DNA of 5,632 nucleotides from Fidelibacterota bacterium (lineage in GTDB: Bacteria; Fidelibacterota; Marinisomatia; Marinisomatales; UBA1611): positions 15,852 to 21,483 of the forward strand of contig PBCV01000026.1 in the NCBI GenBank assembly GCA_002717915.1. Reading direction: 5' to 3'. Of the stretch, positions 1 through 5,632 are shown piece after piece (position 1 is the stretch's first letter; each line of letters opens with the position of its first letter). A program made the position numbers and the translations under genes. Under the pieces are notes generated by a model, which saw only the letters and a program-made list of their open reading frames with translations, was not told the origin of the DNA and did no database searches.

Positions 1-2396
1 TAGGTTTCATAACCAAGTTCATAGAATGCGTTAACACCTGTACCGGTGAACGCAATGGGCGCATCAACCACAGCATTCCCATAATAATCAATTACAATTG
101 CCGTTACCTGTATCAAGGCAGGATTTCCATTCAGGGTAAAATCCCAATACGTTGCATCCGCCATGAGCGTTACCTGTCCAGGCAAGAAAAACATCGTCGC
201 ATCACCCTCTCCTTCATTGATATAGGACACAACTGAGTCACCATTTGCGCCAAACGTTAATGCTCGCACCCGACCAATAGCACCAATTGCATCTGTGGAA
301 TACACAATAGTTGACCGGGCAACTCCCGAGGTAGCATTTCCGCTTAATACACCTTCATTATTGGTAAAGCTGACACCTTCAACAAATGCATCAATGATTG
401 TATCCGGTGGCAATGGGTCTATCGACCAGTAAACAAATGTTGAATCTTCTACAGGATTATACCATATATCTGAAACTATCGCTGCACACTCGGTCTGGTA
501 AAAACCACCACCGATCGGTTCCGTAGCATTGGGGTCATACTCGGCTTCTATGTGATAGGGAGCTCCGGATGCTATGATCACAGGGACATCTATGCTCGTA
601 AGATCTATTTCCCCATCCTGGTCGCAATCACAGGTAGCAACGATTCGTACCGGGCCAGGATCGGTACCGCTGTTAATAGAAACGGAAGCAACACCATTGA
701 CCGTATAAACGGTTGCTGTTGTTTGACCAGGAGTCTCTAAGTAGGCGTCGCCCAACAGGGGTTCCATAGTAAACACAACCGGTGTAGGAGTATTAATTAG
801 GTTTCCGTTGTCATCGTATATGTGAGCCCGGATCAAGGTCGATTCAATCCCACCTCCATCCCGTACAACAATGTGCCCAGGGTTGGAAAATGGAATTTCC
901 ATGAAAGCGCAGGACTGGAATGAAGGATCTTCAATATAGATCTGGAGTGAATCCTGGATGAGCACTCCATCAAAACCCGGATGGGAAAATGTAGACATTA
1001 TATCCGAAACACCCACATCTTCCGGGTTACCCAAATCTGTAAAGGATACAGAGTCCACACCAAGTGAATCTGTAAAGCCTGTAGCTGATATAAAGCCTAA
1101 GGTTGCTGTATAATTGATCTGTGCATTGCTAACAGGATTCCCAAGTTTATTCAAAAGCCTGGATGCGATATTTGCAGTTGTTTCTCCGCCATCCAGTGAG
1201 ATCACATCCGTATCAGTGGTAGCAAATAAATTATAAGGCCACACATCGTCAGCAGCGTAAACATTAAAATTTTCCGGGTCTGTGGTTTTATCACCAAACG
1301 TGGCAATGATGGTAACACCTTCGTAGTTGGGAGTTCCAGGGTTATCCTTGTAAACATTCCCTCCATCATCAAACTCAGCTATGACCTGACCATCTGTATT
1401 GGATACTTCGTTAACATAGGTGATCGTACCCACAGACTCATTGCTTGATGTTGCAGAAAACGCAACAGGAACACCCGAGATTGCGTTACCGGACGTATCT
1501 GTGACGGTTGCAATCAATCTTGTGTATGAAATATTGCCTGTAATATCTTCCCCAACAACCACCGTGCTGTTTGTTGCATCATAGGTTACAGGTAAAATCT
1601 GGAGAGCCAGGCCGTTGTCAGTTCCGATTGTTACCTGTGCAGAATCACTTACATCTCCAAAACTGGGGTGATTATAACTACACACAATATTTGCTAATCC
1701 TATATCATCCTGGGTACCATTATCCTGGAACGTTAACGTAACAGAACCCGTGCTGTCCGTGGTCCCTTCACTCTCTATGTATCCTTTATCCGATATGAAT
1801 GAAAGAATTACATTTTGCAGCGGTGTGTTGGTTTTATTAAATAACTGTGCAGTAATCTGGGCAGTCGTAACACCATTATCCAGCTTAATATTGTCCACAT
1901 CGGATGAGACGTACATGGTGTAAGGCCAGACATCTTCTTCTTCCTGATAAACGTTAAACTGGGCCTTTGCTGTCAGGCTTGTGGAATATGTTACAGTAAC
2001 GATCAATCCTTCAAACGCAGGAGTGGTTGATGCATCCACTTTTTCTTCAGAAGAATTTGGTTCAAATATATTGACAACCTGACCGTTTTCATCAGTTGTC
2101 TCAGTGGTTCCATTCGAGAATCCTCCACCTGAACCATTATGACTGAAATCAATCTCTTTATCCTTTAACGGTTGTCCGCTCTCATTTTTCATAGTTGCAA
2201 CAATTCTCATGGAAGAATAGCCAGAGACTACTTCTCCTACACTTTCTCCCCCCCCATCAGCTATTGCCTGCATCGCTGTGATCTCCAGGGTCGAGTTCGT
2301 ACTGCTCGCTGAATCGGGTACACGGTCATCGCAGGACCAGTTCATGAATAATGAGCAGATAAGAATATTTATGATCAAATGCTTAGAATATTTCAT
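1..2396 (-). CDS. Large Ig-like repeat surface protein, probable lipoprotein (3' end beyond window)
   Basis: The frame is open from ATG at 2396 to the left edge, at least 798 codons with no stop. Residues 1-22 look like a lipoprotein signal peptide: basic start (MKYSKH), hydrophobic core 7-18, then N-W-S-C with Cys22 as the possible lipidated residue. The lipobox is loose, so ordinary Sec cleavage is possible. After a Ser/Thr/Asp linker come beta-rich Ig-like domains of the Big/invasin type: A (about 36-150), B (155-258), A' (262-380) and B' (384-488). A further Ig-like domain (about 504-608) carries an EF-hand-like loop, and at least two less similar beta domains follow. The B domains begin with the same DVWPY linker. 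The start is supported by AAGGAG six nt upstream. The gene is the last one visible in the pil operon and begins 1 nt after the secretin stop. A role as a cell-surface or pilus-associated adhesin or stalk is inference. No catalytic motif is seen. The missing C-terminus could hold a sorting or anchoring domain. Confidence 0.88.
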   Translation of the reverse strand, partial: MKYSKHLIINILICSLFMNWSCDDRVPDSASSTNSTLEITAMQAIADGGGESVGEVVSGYSSMRIVATMKNESGQPLKDKEIDFSHNGSGGGFSNGTTETTDENGQVVNIFEPNSSEEKVDASTTPAFEGLIVTVTYSTSLTAKAQFNVYQEEEDVWPYTMYVSSDVDNIKLDNGVTTAQITAQLFNKTNTPLQNVILSFISDKGYIESEGTTDSTGSVTLTFQDNGTQDDIGLANIVCSYNHPSFGDVSDSAQVTIGTDNGLALQILPVTYDATNSTVVVGEDITGNISYTRLIATVTDTSGNAISGVPVAFSATSSNESVGTITYVNEVSNTDGQVIAEFDDGGNVYKDNPGTPNYEGVTIIATFGDKTTDPENFNVYAADDVWPYNLFATTDTDVISLDGGETTANIASRLLNKLGNPVSNAQINYTATLGFISATGFTDSLGVDSVSFTDLGNPEDVGVSDIMSTFSHPGFDGVLIQDSLQIYIEDPSFQSCAFMEIPFSNPGHIVVRDGGGIESTLIRAHIYDDNGNLINTPTPVVFTMEPLLGDAYLETPGQTTATVYTVNGVASVSINSGTDPGPVRIVATCDCDQDGEIDLTSIDVPVIIASGAPYHIEAEYDPNATEPIGGGFYQTECAAIVSDIWYNPVEDSTFVYWSIDPLPPDTIIDAFVEGVSFTNNEGVLSGNATSGVARSTIVYSTDAIGAIGRVRALTFGANGDSVVSYINEGEGDATMFFLPGQVTLMADATYWDFTLNGNPALIQVTAIVIDYYGNAVVDAPIAFTGTGVNAFYELGYET
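594..629 (-). other. EF-hand-like / dockerin-like calcium loop inside an Ig-like domain
   Basis: Residues 590-601 of the Ig-like protein read DCDQDGEIDLTS. This fits the loop pattern D-x-D-x-D-G-x-I-D, with ligand candidates Asp590, Asp592, Asp594 and Asp598. Position 12 is Ser rather than the usual Glu. The loop sits between two predicted strands (VRIVAT and DVPVII), like a metal-binding hairpin insertion in an extracellular beta domain. Two cysteines, 589 and 591, flank the first Asp. Calcium binding is inferred from the motif only. Confidence 0.5.
933..2291 (-). repeat. Two-copy A-B / A'-B' tandem repeat of Ig-like domain pairs
   Basis: Within the Ig-like protein, residues about 36-258 (2291-1623) and 262-488 (1613-933) are diverged copies of one two-domain unit with a period of about 230 residues (about 690 bp). 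Matching landmarks in order are TDENGQV / NTDGQV, FEGLIVTVTY / YEGVTIIATF, FNVY / FNVY, DVWPY / DVWPY, GVTTAQI / GETTANI, FNKTNTPLQN / LNKLGNPVSN, TDSTGSVTLTF / TDSLGVDSVSF and SYNHPSFGDV / TFSHPGFDGV. At DNA level the linker is still recognisable (similar 15-20 nt near 1232-1249 and 1919-1938), but most bases have drifted. This points to an old internal duplication rather than a recent one. Domains after residue 489 are related only in general fold. Confidence 0.85.
2248..2255 (-). repeat. G8 homopolymer tract in the 5' part of the Ig-like gene
   Basis: Eight consecutive C on the plus strand read as eight G in the coding strand, covering Gly48, Gly49 and most of Gly50 of the surface protein. 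It is the longest single-base run I see in the window. With seven G the new frame reaches TAG at 2239-2237. With nine G it reaches TGA at 2184-2182. Either change leaves only a short peptide holding the signal sequence. Position and consequence match known slipped-strand phase-variable tracts, but variation itself is not shown by one sequence. Confidence 0.7.
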
Positions 2397-2397
2397 A

Positions 2398-3852
2398 CTA
2401 TTCTCCTTCTTCAGAATCAGATTCATTGTCCGATTCATTTAAATCTGGTTCATCATCAGTTTCATCCCTATCTGATGTATTACTGGATATACCATGAATC
2501 ACATAATCTTCATACTTCTGCATGTCATCTGATTTTGTGATTCCTGTGTATTCATCAACAACGATCTTTGGTGTGATCTGGATAATGAGATCTGTTTTAC
2601 GTTCCACAACACCATGTGATGTGAATAATTTTTTTCCCAGCCATGGGATCTTGTGCAGAACAGGCATTTGATAGGTGGTTTGTTTCCTATCATTGCTAAG
2701 GAGCCCGCCAATGACAATCGACTCACCATCCTTCACCCGTATTGTTGTGGATGATGTCCTGCTCTTCACTCTTGGAATATTCTTGTCTGGACCAATAAAC
2801 TCAAAAATTGTAGACACTTCCGGCTCAACCTTGACCGTGATGTAACCATCTGTATTGACCGTTGGCAGTATCTTCAGCTTAATTCCAACTTCTTCCCTCT
2901 GTACCTGTACCTGTCCACCCACACCGCCAGAGCTTAAAATATAGGGTACAATATCTACCAGTTTGATGCTTGCTTCACGCCCATTGATCGTTGTCAGTCT
3001 TGAGTCTGCAAGAACTTCTGCCTGGTTATTTTTTTGGAGCATATCCAGTGTAAGATCAAACACTGTAAGCTGTCTGCTGAAATATTTTGGGATAATAGTT
3101 GTCTTATCTTTTTTAAAAATCCCACTCAGCCTGTTAAACGGCATGGTAACAGGCACTTCACCAAAGGTTTGATCATCCGGGATAACGGATCCACCCCCAT
3201 CGGTGATGGGTACTCCACCTTCAGCCAGGATTGTTTTATAGCTGGCTATTTTTGACCAATCTATTCCGAGCTGCTCTTCAACATCGGCTGCTACTTCAAT
3301 GAGCCGAGTCTCAAGCATGATCTGGATGGCAGGCACATCGATACTCTCAACCACCTGGATAATGTCTGCTATCTTTTTCGGGGACGCGTTTACAAGAAGT
3401 TTATTACCAGGGATATCTACCTGTACCTGATCTGAGATGTCCTGCAATAAATTTTTCACATCTTCCGCAGCCGCATATTTCAACGTAATGACATAAGATG
3501 TAATACCCACTTCTTCTTTTAATTTCTTTGGATCCGCTACAAGAAAGGAATTGCCAACCACTTCATAGCTTAACCCAACTGCACGGACCACCAGGTTAAT
3601 AGCCTGCTCAATAGGAACTTCATCCAGATGGATTGAGACCTTATCCTGCTTATTCACATTGGGGCCTGTGACAATATTATACCCGCTTTCATTGGCAAGG
3701 ATCGCAAGAATACTTGGTAAAAACGCATCTTCAGCGTGTACAGTAATAAGTGTATTGTTTTCTTTCTGTTCACCGGCATTGGTTTGAGCAAAACTTGGAA
3801 ATATCAAAGTTCCAATCATGGTTAAAACCAGTGCCTGTTTTCGAAAATTCAT
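2398..3852 (-). CDS. pilQ: Type IV pilus outer-membrane secretin PilQ (compact form)
   Basis: This encodes a 484-residue secretin, the ring-shaped outer-membrane channel through which a type IV pilus (or related pseudopilus) passes. Residues 1-22 are a Sec signal peptide with probable cleavage after S-F-A. Residues about 35-105 match the N0/STN domain. About 117-173 is one N1 domain (YVITLKYAAAEDVKNLL to VVESIDVPA). About 176-430 is the secretin core, with IMLETRLIEV, a GG-containing gate hairpin near 307-314 (SSGGVGGQ), and the family signature MPVLHKIPWLGKKLF at 396-410 followed by TDLIIQITPKIV. It is shorter than many PilQ proteins because no AMIN domain precedes N0. The last 26 or so residues are strongly acidic (Asp/Glu/Ser). 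It follows pilN-pilO-pilP, which is why PilQ is preferred over GspD. The ATG at 3852 has a purine-rich ribosome site upstream and places the signal peptide correctly. Confidence 0.93.
   Translation of the reverse strand: MNFRKQALVLTMIGTLIFPSFAQTNAGEQKENNTLITVHAEDAFLPSILAILANESGYNIVTGPNVNKQDKVSIHLDEVPIEQAINLVVRAVGLSYEVVGNSFLVADPKKLKEEVGITSYVITLKYAAAEDVKNLLQDISDQVQVDIPGNKLLVNASPKKIADIIQVVESIDVPAIQIMLETRLIEVAADVEEQLGIDWSKIASYKTILAEGGVPITDGGGSVIPDDQTFGEVPVTMPFNRLSGIFKKDKTTIIPKYFSRQLTVFDLTLDMLQKNNQAEVLADSRLTTINGREASIKLVDIVPYILSSGGVGGQVQVQREEVGIKLKILPTVNTDGYITVKVEPEVSTIFEFIGPDKNIPRVKSRTSSTTIRVKDGESIVIGGLLSNDRKQTTYQMPVLHKIPWLGKKLFTSHGVVERKTDLIIQITPKIVVDEYTGITKSDDMQKYEDYVIHGISSNTSDRDETDDEPDLNESDNESDSEEGE
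2403..2408 (-). promoter_or_regulatory. Ribosome binding site of the Ig-like gene, inside the secretin 3' end
   Basis: AAGGAG lies six nt before the ATG at 2396 and overlaps the last Glu-Gly-Glu codons of the secretin. It is the best Shine-Dalgarno sequence in the window. It fixes the start codon and, with the 1-nt gap after the secretin stop, suggests coupled translation of secretin and surface protein. Confidence 0.8.
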
Positions 3853-3862
3853 GGTGTATGTT

Positions 3863-3870
3863 TCCTTCCT
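3863..3870 (-). promoter_or_regulatory. Ribosome binding site of pilQ
   Basis: AGGAAGGA on the coding strand lies about 10 nt before the pilQ ATG at 3852, within the 26-nt gap after pilP. This gap is the largest between genes in the window, so pilQ seems to have its own initiation site rather than relying on coupling. Confidence 0.65.
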
Positions 3871-3878
3871 AAATCTTT

Positions 3879-4496
3879 TTAGCTATACCCGGTATGGGTT
3901 TTTCTTTTATTTTCACTGAAAAGAAAATGAGAATCCTTATTATTGAACCATTTCTGCATTTTACTGGTTAAATGGATGTTTCCCATATTTTCATTAAAAC
4001 TGACTGATTTGTACCCTGGGGCCGGATATGTCTTTAACCCGTCGTCAGTTTTGATAACGACCTGGGATCCATCAATCATGTCAACAGTCCCTACGTTTGG
4101 AATAGTGTCACCCACAGAGACCGTGAACGCTTGACCGCGATAATCGATCTGAGCTTGAAAATATTCATCTCTCTGGTATACCAGTGCTACCCGTACAGCG
4201 TTCCTATTTCGTTTGATCCGGCGACCCGATCCATCAGCTAAAGCCAGAACATTTGTCAGCATCATCGGTGTGTTCTCAGTAACAAACTGAAATTCGCTGC
4301 GCAGTTCTAACCGTCCTTCCAGATATGAAATAATATCCTCCAGTTCCTTATCAGTACCAAACTGTAGATTGGATGAACGCACCTTGACACGATTGTATTT
4401 CTTATTCATAGGAAAAAGCTTAAAACTGGTGGCAACCAGTGATACAATCGTAAATCCCACGAGGAGGTTCCAAATGGTGACTGAGCGATCGCTCAT
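3879..4496 (-). CDS. pilP: PilP-like periplasmic linker protein (GspC/PilP family)
   Basis: This is a 205-residue protein. A single membrane helix is visible at about 8-25, followed by a basic, extended periplasmic segment and a small beta domain at about 100-160. The stretch FTVSVGDTIPNVGTVDMIDGSQVVI is typical of the homology region shared by PilP and GspC, which contacts the N0 domain of the secretin. Classical PilP is a lipoprotein, but this one has no lipobox cysteine and appears anchored by its helix, as in GspC. A basic tail of about 30 residues follows the domain. It overlaps pilO by 4 nt (ATGA) and precedes the secretin, so position supports the PilP role more strongly than sequence alone. 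The start is supported by AAAGG seven nt upstream. Confidence 0.78.
   Translation of the reverse strand: MSDRSVTIWNLLVGFTIVSLVATSFKLFPMNKKYNRVKVRSSNLQFGTDKELEDIISYLEGRLELRSEFQFVTENTPMMLTNVLALADGSGRRIKRNRNAVRVALVYQRDEYFQAQIDYRGQAFTVSVGDTIPNVGTVDMIDGSQVVIKTDDGLKTYPAPGYKSVSFNENMGNIHLTSKMQKWFNNKDSHFLFSENKRKTHTGYS
4482..4495 (-). repeat. Perfect 14-bp palindrome at the pilO stop / pilP start junction
   Basis: TGAGCGATCGCTCA is perfectly self-complementary. Its first three bases on the coding strand are the TGA stop of pilO and contain the TG of the pilP ATG. In mRNA it could fold as a 5-bp stem with a GAUC loop that masks the start codon until a ribosome finishing pilO opens it. It also codes for the second to fifth pilP residues (S-D-R-S), so chance is possible. 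Confidence 0.5.
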
Positions 4497-5068
4497 GATG
4501 ATACCTTTGATTTTGATTTGACTAGGGTAATGGTCGACAAATTCACCACGAATTCCTGCTCCATAAGCTTCTCTTCTTCCGTATTGGCTTTAATACGTTC
4601 AATGCCATTCTTAACTTCAAATTCATCTAGAGTTATCAACCTGGGCGACCGTTCCACTTCAGAAAGAAATTTACCAAACTGATCGAAGGTGCATTCAAGG
4701 GTAATAAGGTATGGTGCCTTGAAATACGTAATCTTATCCACACGGGGTTTTGGTTTAATACCCAATAACTTTATTTCTAACTCATCCAGCATATCCGTAA
4801 GATTATTAAGGAATGGCAGGTTCGCATCATCTGCCAGTGAATCTGATTTTGAAAGTGCCAGGTTTTCCTGGAACAGTGTAAAAACACGATCCAGCTGGCT
4901 TGCTAATATCTGAGCACTGATCAGGTTTTCATTCAGTTCTTGCTGTTCTTCTTCCAAGACCCTGATCTCAAATGGTTTTTCACCGATCAGCACCGATGCG
5001 CTTACCCAGTATGAAAGGGTAAGTAAAACAAGCGCTCCAAATAAAATAATATTTCTTTTTTCAGCCAT
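4493..5068 (-). CDS. pilO: Type IV pilus inner-membrane alignment protein PilO
   Basis: This is a 191-residue protein with the PilO layout: a short cytoplasmic start (MAEKRN), one membrane helix at about 8-28, a coiled coil at about 35-75 rich in Glu/Gln/Leu, and a periplasmic ferredoxin-like domain at about 80-185. Family-like stretches are LPFLNNLTDMLDELEIKLLG near 84-103 and the FDQFGKFLSEVERSPRLITL region at 128-147. PilO pairs with PilN and binds PilP to form the inner-membrane platform that lines up the pilus motor with the secretin. It starts 8 nt after the pilN stop with no clear Shine-Dalgarno sequence, so its translation is probably coupled to pilN. It ends in a 4-nt overlap with pilP. 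Confidence 0.9.
   Translation of the reverse strand: MAEKRNIILFGALVLLTLSYWVSASVLIGEKPFEIRVLEEEQQELNENLISAQILASQLDRVFTLFQENLALSKSDSLADDANLPFLNNLTDMLDELEIKLLGIKPKPRVDKITYFKAPYLITLECTFDQFGKFLSEVERSPRLITLDEFEVKNGIERIKANTEEEKLMEQEFVVNLSTITLVKSKSKVSS
4504..4508 (-). promoter_or_regulatory. Ribosome binding site of pilP
   Basis: AAAGG on the coding strand lies 7 nt before the pilP ATG at 4496 and within the last codons of pilO. It supports the overlapping ATGA start over later in-frame ATG codons. Confidence 0.55.
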
Positions 5069-5076
5069 AACAGGTT

Positions 5077-5632
5077 CTATGAAAAGGATTTACGTCCAGT
5101 TTTCTTCACTTTTGCTTCAATCTCAAAACGCACAATATCCTGCCCCCTTACATTGACCTTATTGTGCCCAACATACTTGATACGGTTGAAATTATTTGAG
5201 AATTCTTTATTTTTCCTCAGGGTCTGAACATACTCATCAATGATCTCAAAATCTTTTCGATCTTCAAAGGTGAGTGCGATACCCCTGATGATCAGTTTTT
5301 CTCTTTTAAAGCGCAGACCCGTGATCGCAATATCATCCGGAGTCACTCGGCCCATTTTCTCCAGGATCTGAGCCCAGAGAAAGCGGTCCTGTTCAAGATC
5401 AGCAAAAGAAAGGATATCACCCTTGGATAAATTTTTTCCTTCAGATTGAAGCTTATCGATCTCATCTTTGAGACGCTCAATTTCTTCCTTCTTTTGTGAG
5501 ATGATATCATTATATCCATTGCTAATCATCCATACCTGGAAATTGACACTAACCAATAACAGCATCAGGACCCCAAAAATACCCCAGCGAACCTGCTCCC
5601 TGATCCTTGCAAGGCGGGTTTCGGCGCTCTCG
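5077..5632 (-). CDS. pilN: Type IV pilus inner-membrane alignment protein PilN (5' end beyond window)
   Basis: The frame is open from the right edge to TAG at 5079-5077, giving 184 complete codons (the first full codon ends at 5631). Counted from the edge, residues 1-15 are basic and cytoplasmic (RLARIREQVR). About 16-35 form the membrane helix (WGIFGVLMLLLVSVNFQVW), about 40-68 a coiled coil (QKKEEIERLKDEIDKLQ), and about 80-175 a ferredoxin-like periplasmic domain starting with the PilN-typical FLWAQILEKMGRVTPDDIAI. The first ATG in the window, at 5565, falls in the middle of the membrane helix and is not a credible start. The true start must lie upstream with the usual short PilN cytoplasmic peptide that binds PilM. 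It is followed 8 nt later by pilO. Confidence 0.9.
   Translation of the reverse strand, partial: ESAETRLARIREQVRWGIFGVLMLLLVSVNFQVWMISNGYNDIISQKKEEIERLKDEIDKLQSEGKNLSKGDILSFADLEQDRFLWAQILEKMGRVTPDDIAITGLRFKREKLIIRGIALTFEDRKDFEIIDEYVQTLRKNKEFSNNFNRIKYVGHNKVNVRGQDIVRFEIEAKVKKTGRKSFS

Noticed and set aside
552..740. A 62-codon plus-strand open frame
   Set aside because: It lies inside the Ig-like gene on the opposite strand, has no ribosome site, and its product has no recognisable motif or signal. The minus frame is continuous and clearly coding.
2626..2637. Runs of seven T inside pilQ (near 2629-2635 and 3029-3035) as phase-variation tracts
   Set aside because: Short A/T runs are common at this base composition, encode Lys/Asn in the conserved secretin core, and switching a gate protein this way would be unusual.
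2499..3255. Short open frames on both strands inside pilQ (2499-2729 minus, 2963-3172 and 3034-3255 plus)
   Set aside because: They are alternative-frame shadows of the secretin, whose motifs are continuous across the region.
2398..3852. Type II secretion GspD or type III secretin instead of PilQ
   Set aside because: Only one N1-type domain precedes the core instead of N1-N2-N3, and the upstream genes are PilN/PilO-like rather than GspL/GspM or type III components.
3880..3900. Inverted repeat around ATACCCGGTAT near the end of pilP as a terminator or operator
   Set aside because: The arms are only about 5 nt with a 1-nt centre, it lies within the pilP coding end, and a terminator would separate PilP from its secretin. 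No convincing stem with a U-run is present.
3943..4134. A 63-codon plus-strand open frame
   Set aside because: It is antisense to the PilP homology region and has no features of its own.
4689..4913. A 74-codon plus-strand open frame
   Set aside because: It is antisense to the PilO periplasmic domain, with no ribosome site or recognisable protein features.

Overview
The window is one stretch of a single transcription unit. Every supported gene lies on the minus strand, so transcription runs from the right edge to the left edge. In that order the genes are pilN (its start is off the right edge), pilO, pilP, a secretin of the PilQ/GspD superfamily, and a large exported protein built of immunoglobulin-like repeats (its end is off the left edge). 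The spacing is very tight: 8 nt between pilN and pilO, a 4-nt ATGA overlap between pilO and pilP, 26 nt between pilP and pilQ, and 1 nt between pilQ and the Ig-like gene. No tRNA, rRNA, CRISPR array, transposon, terminator or convincing promoter is visible. Almost every base is coding.

The right half (2398-5632) encodes the alignment complex and outer-membrane gate of a type IV pilus or a closely related machine. PilN and PilO are one-helix inner-membrane proteins with coiled coils and small periplasmic domains that pair with each other. PilP links them to the secretin. The secretin is a compact N0-N1-gate protein with a Sec signal peptide and an unusual acidic tail. pilM is the expected gene just beyond the right edge, but it is not in the window.

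The left half (1-2396) is a single open frame of at least 798 codons. It starts 1 nt after the secretin stop and has a strong ribosome binding site inside the last secretin codons. The protein begins with a lipoprotein-like signal peptide and then a two-copy A-B repeat of Ig-like domains (period about 230 residues). Further Ig-like domains follow, one carrying an EF-hand-like loop. Early in this gene is a run of eight G residues. Loss or gain of one G would stop translation quickly, so the protein may be phase-variable. This is the most interesting signal in the window.

The organism looks like a diderm bacterium of moderate GC content. The style of the Ig-like repeats (the DVWPY linker and D/N/T-rich beta strands) and the PilNOPQ arrangement suggest the FCB side of the tree, for example a Marinimicrobia- or Calditrichota-like lineage. 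That placement is an impression from protein style, not a demonstrated assignment.
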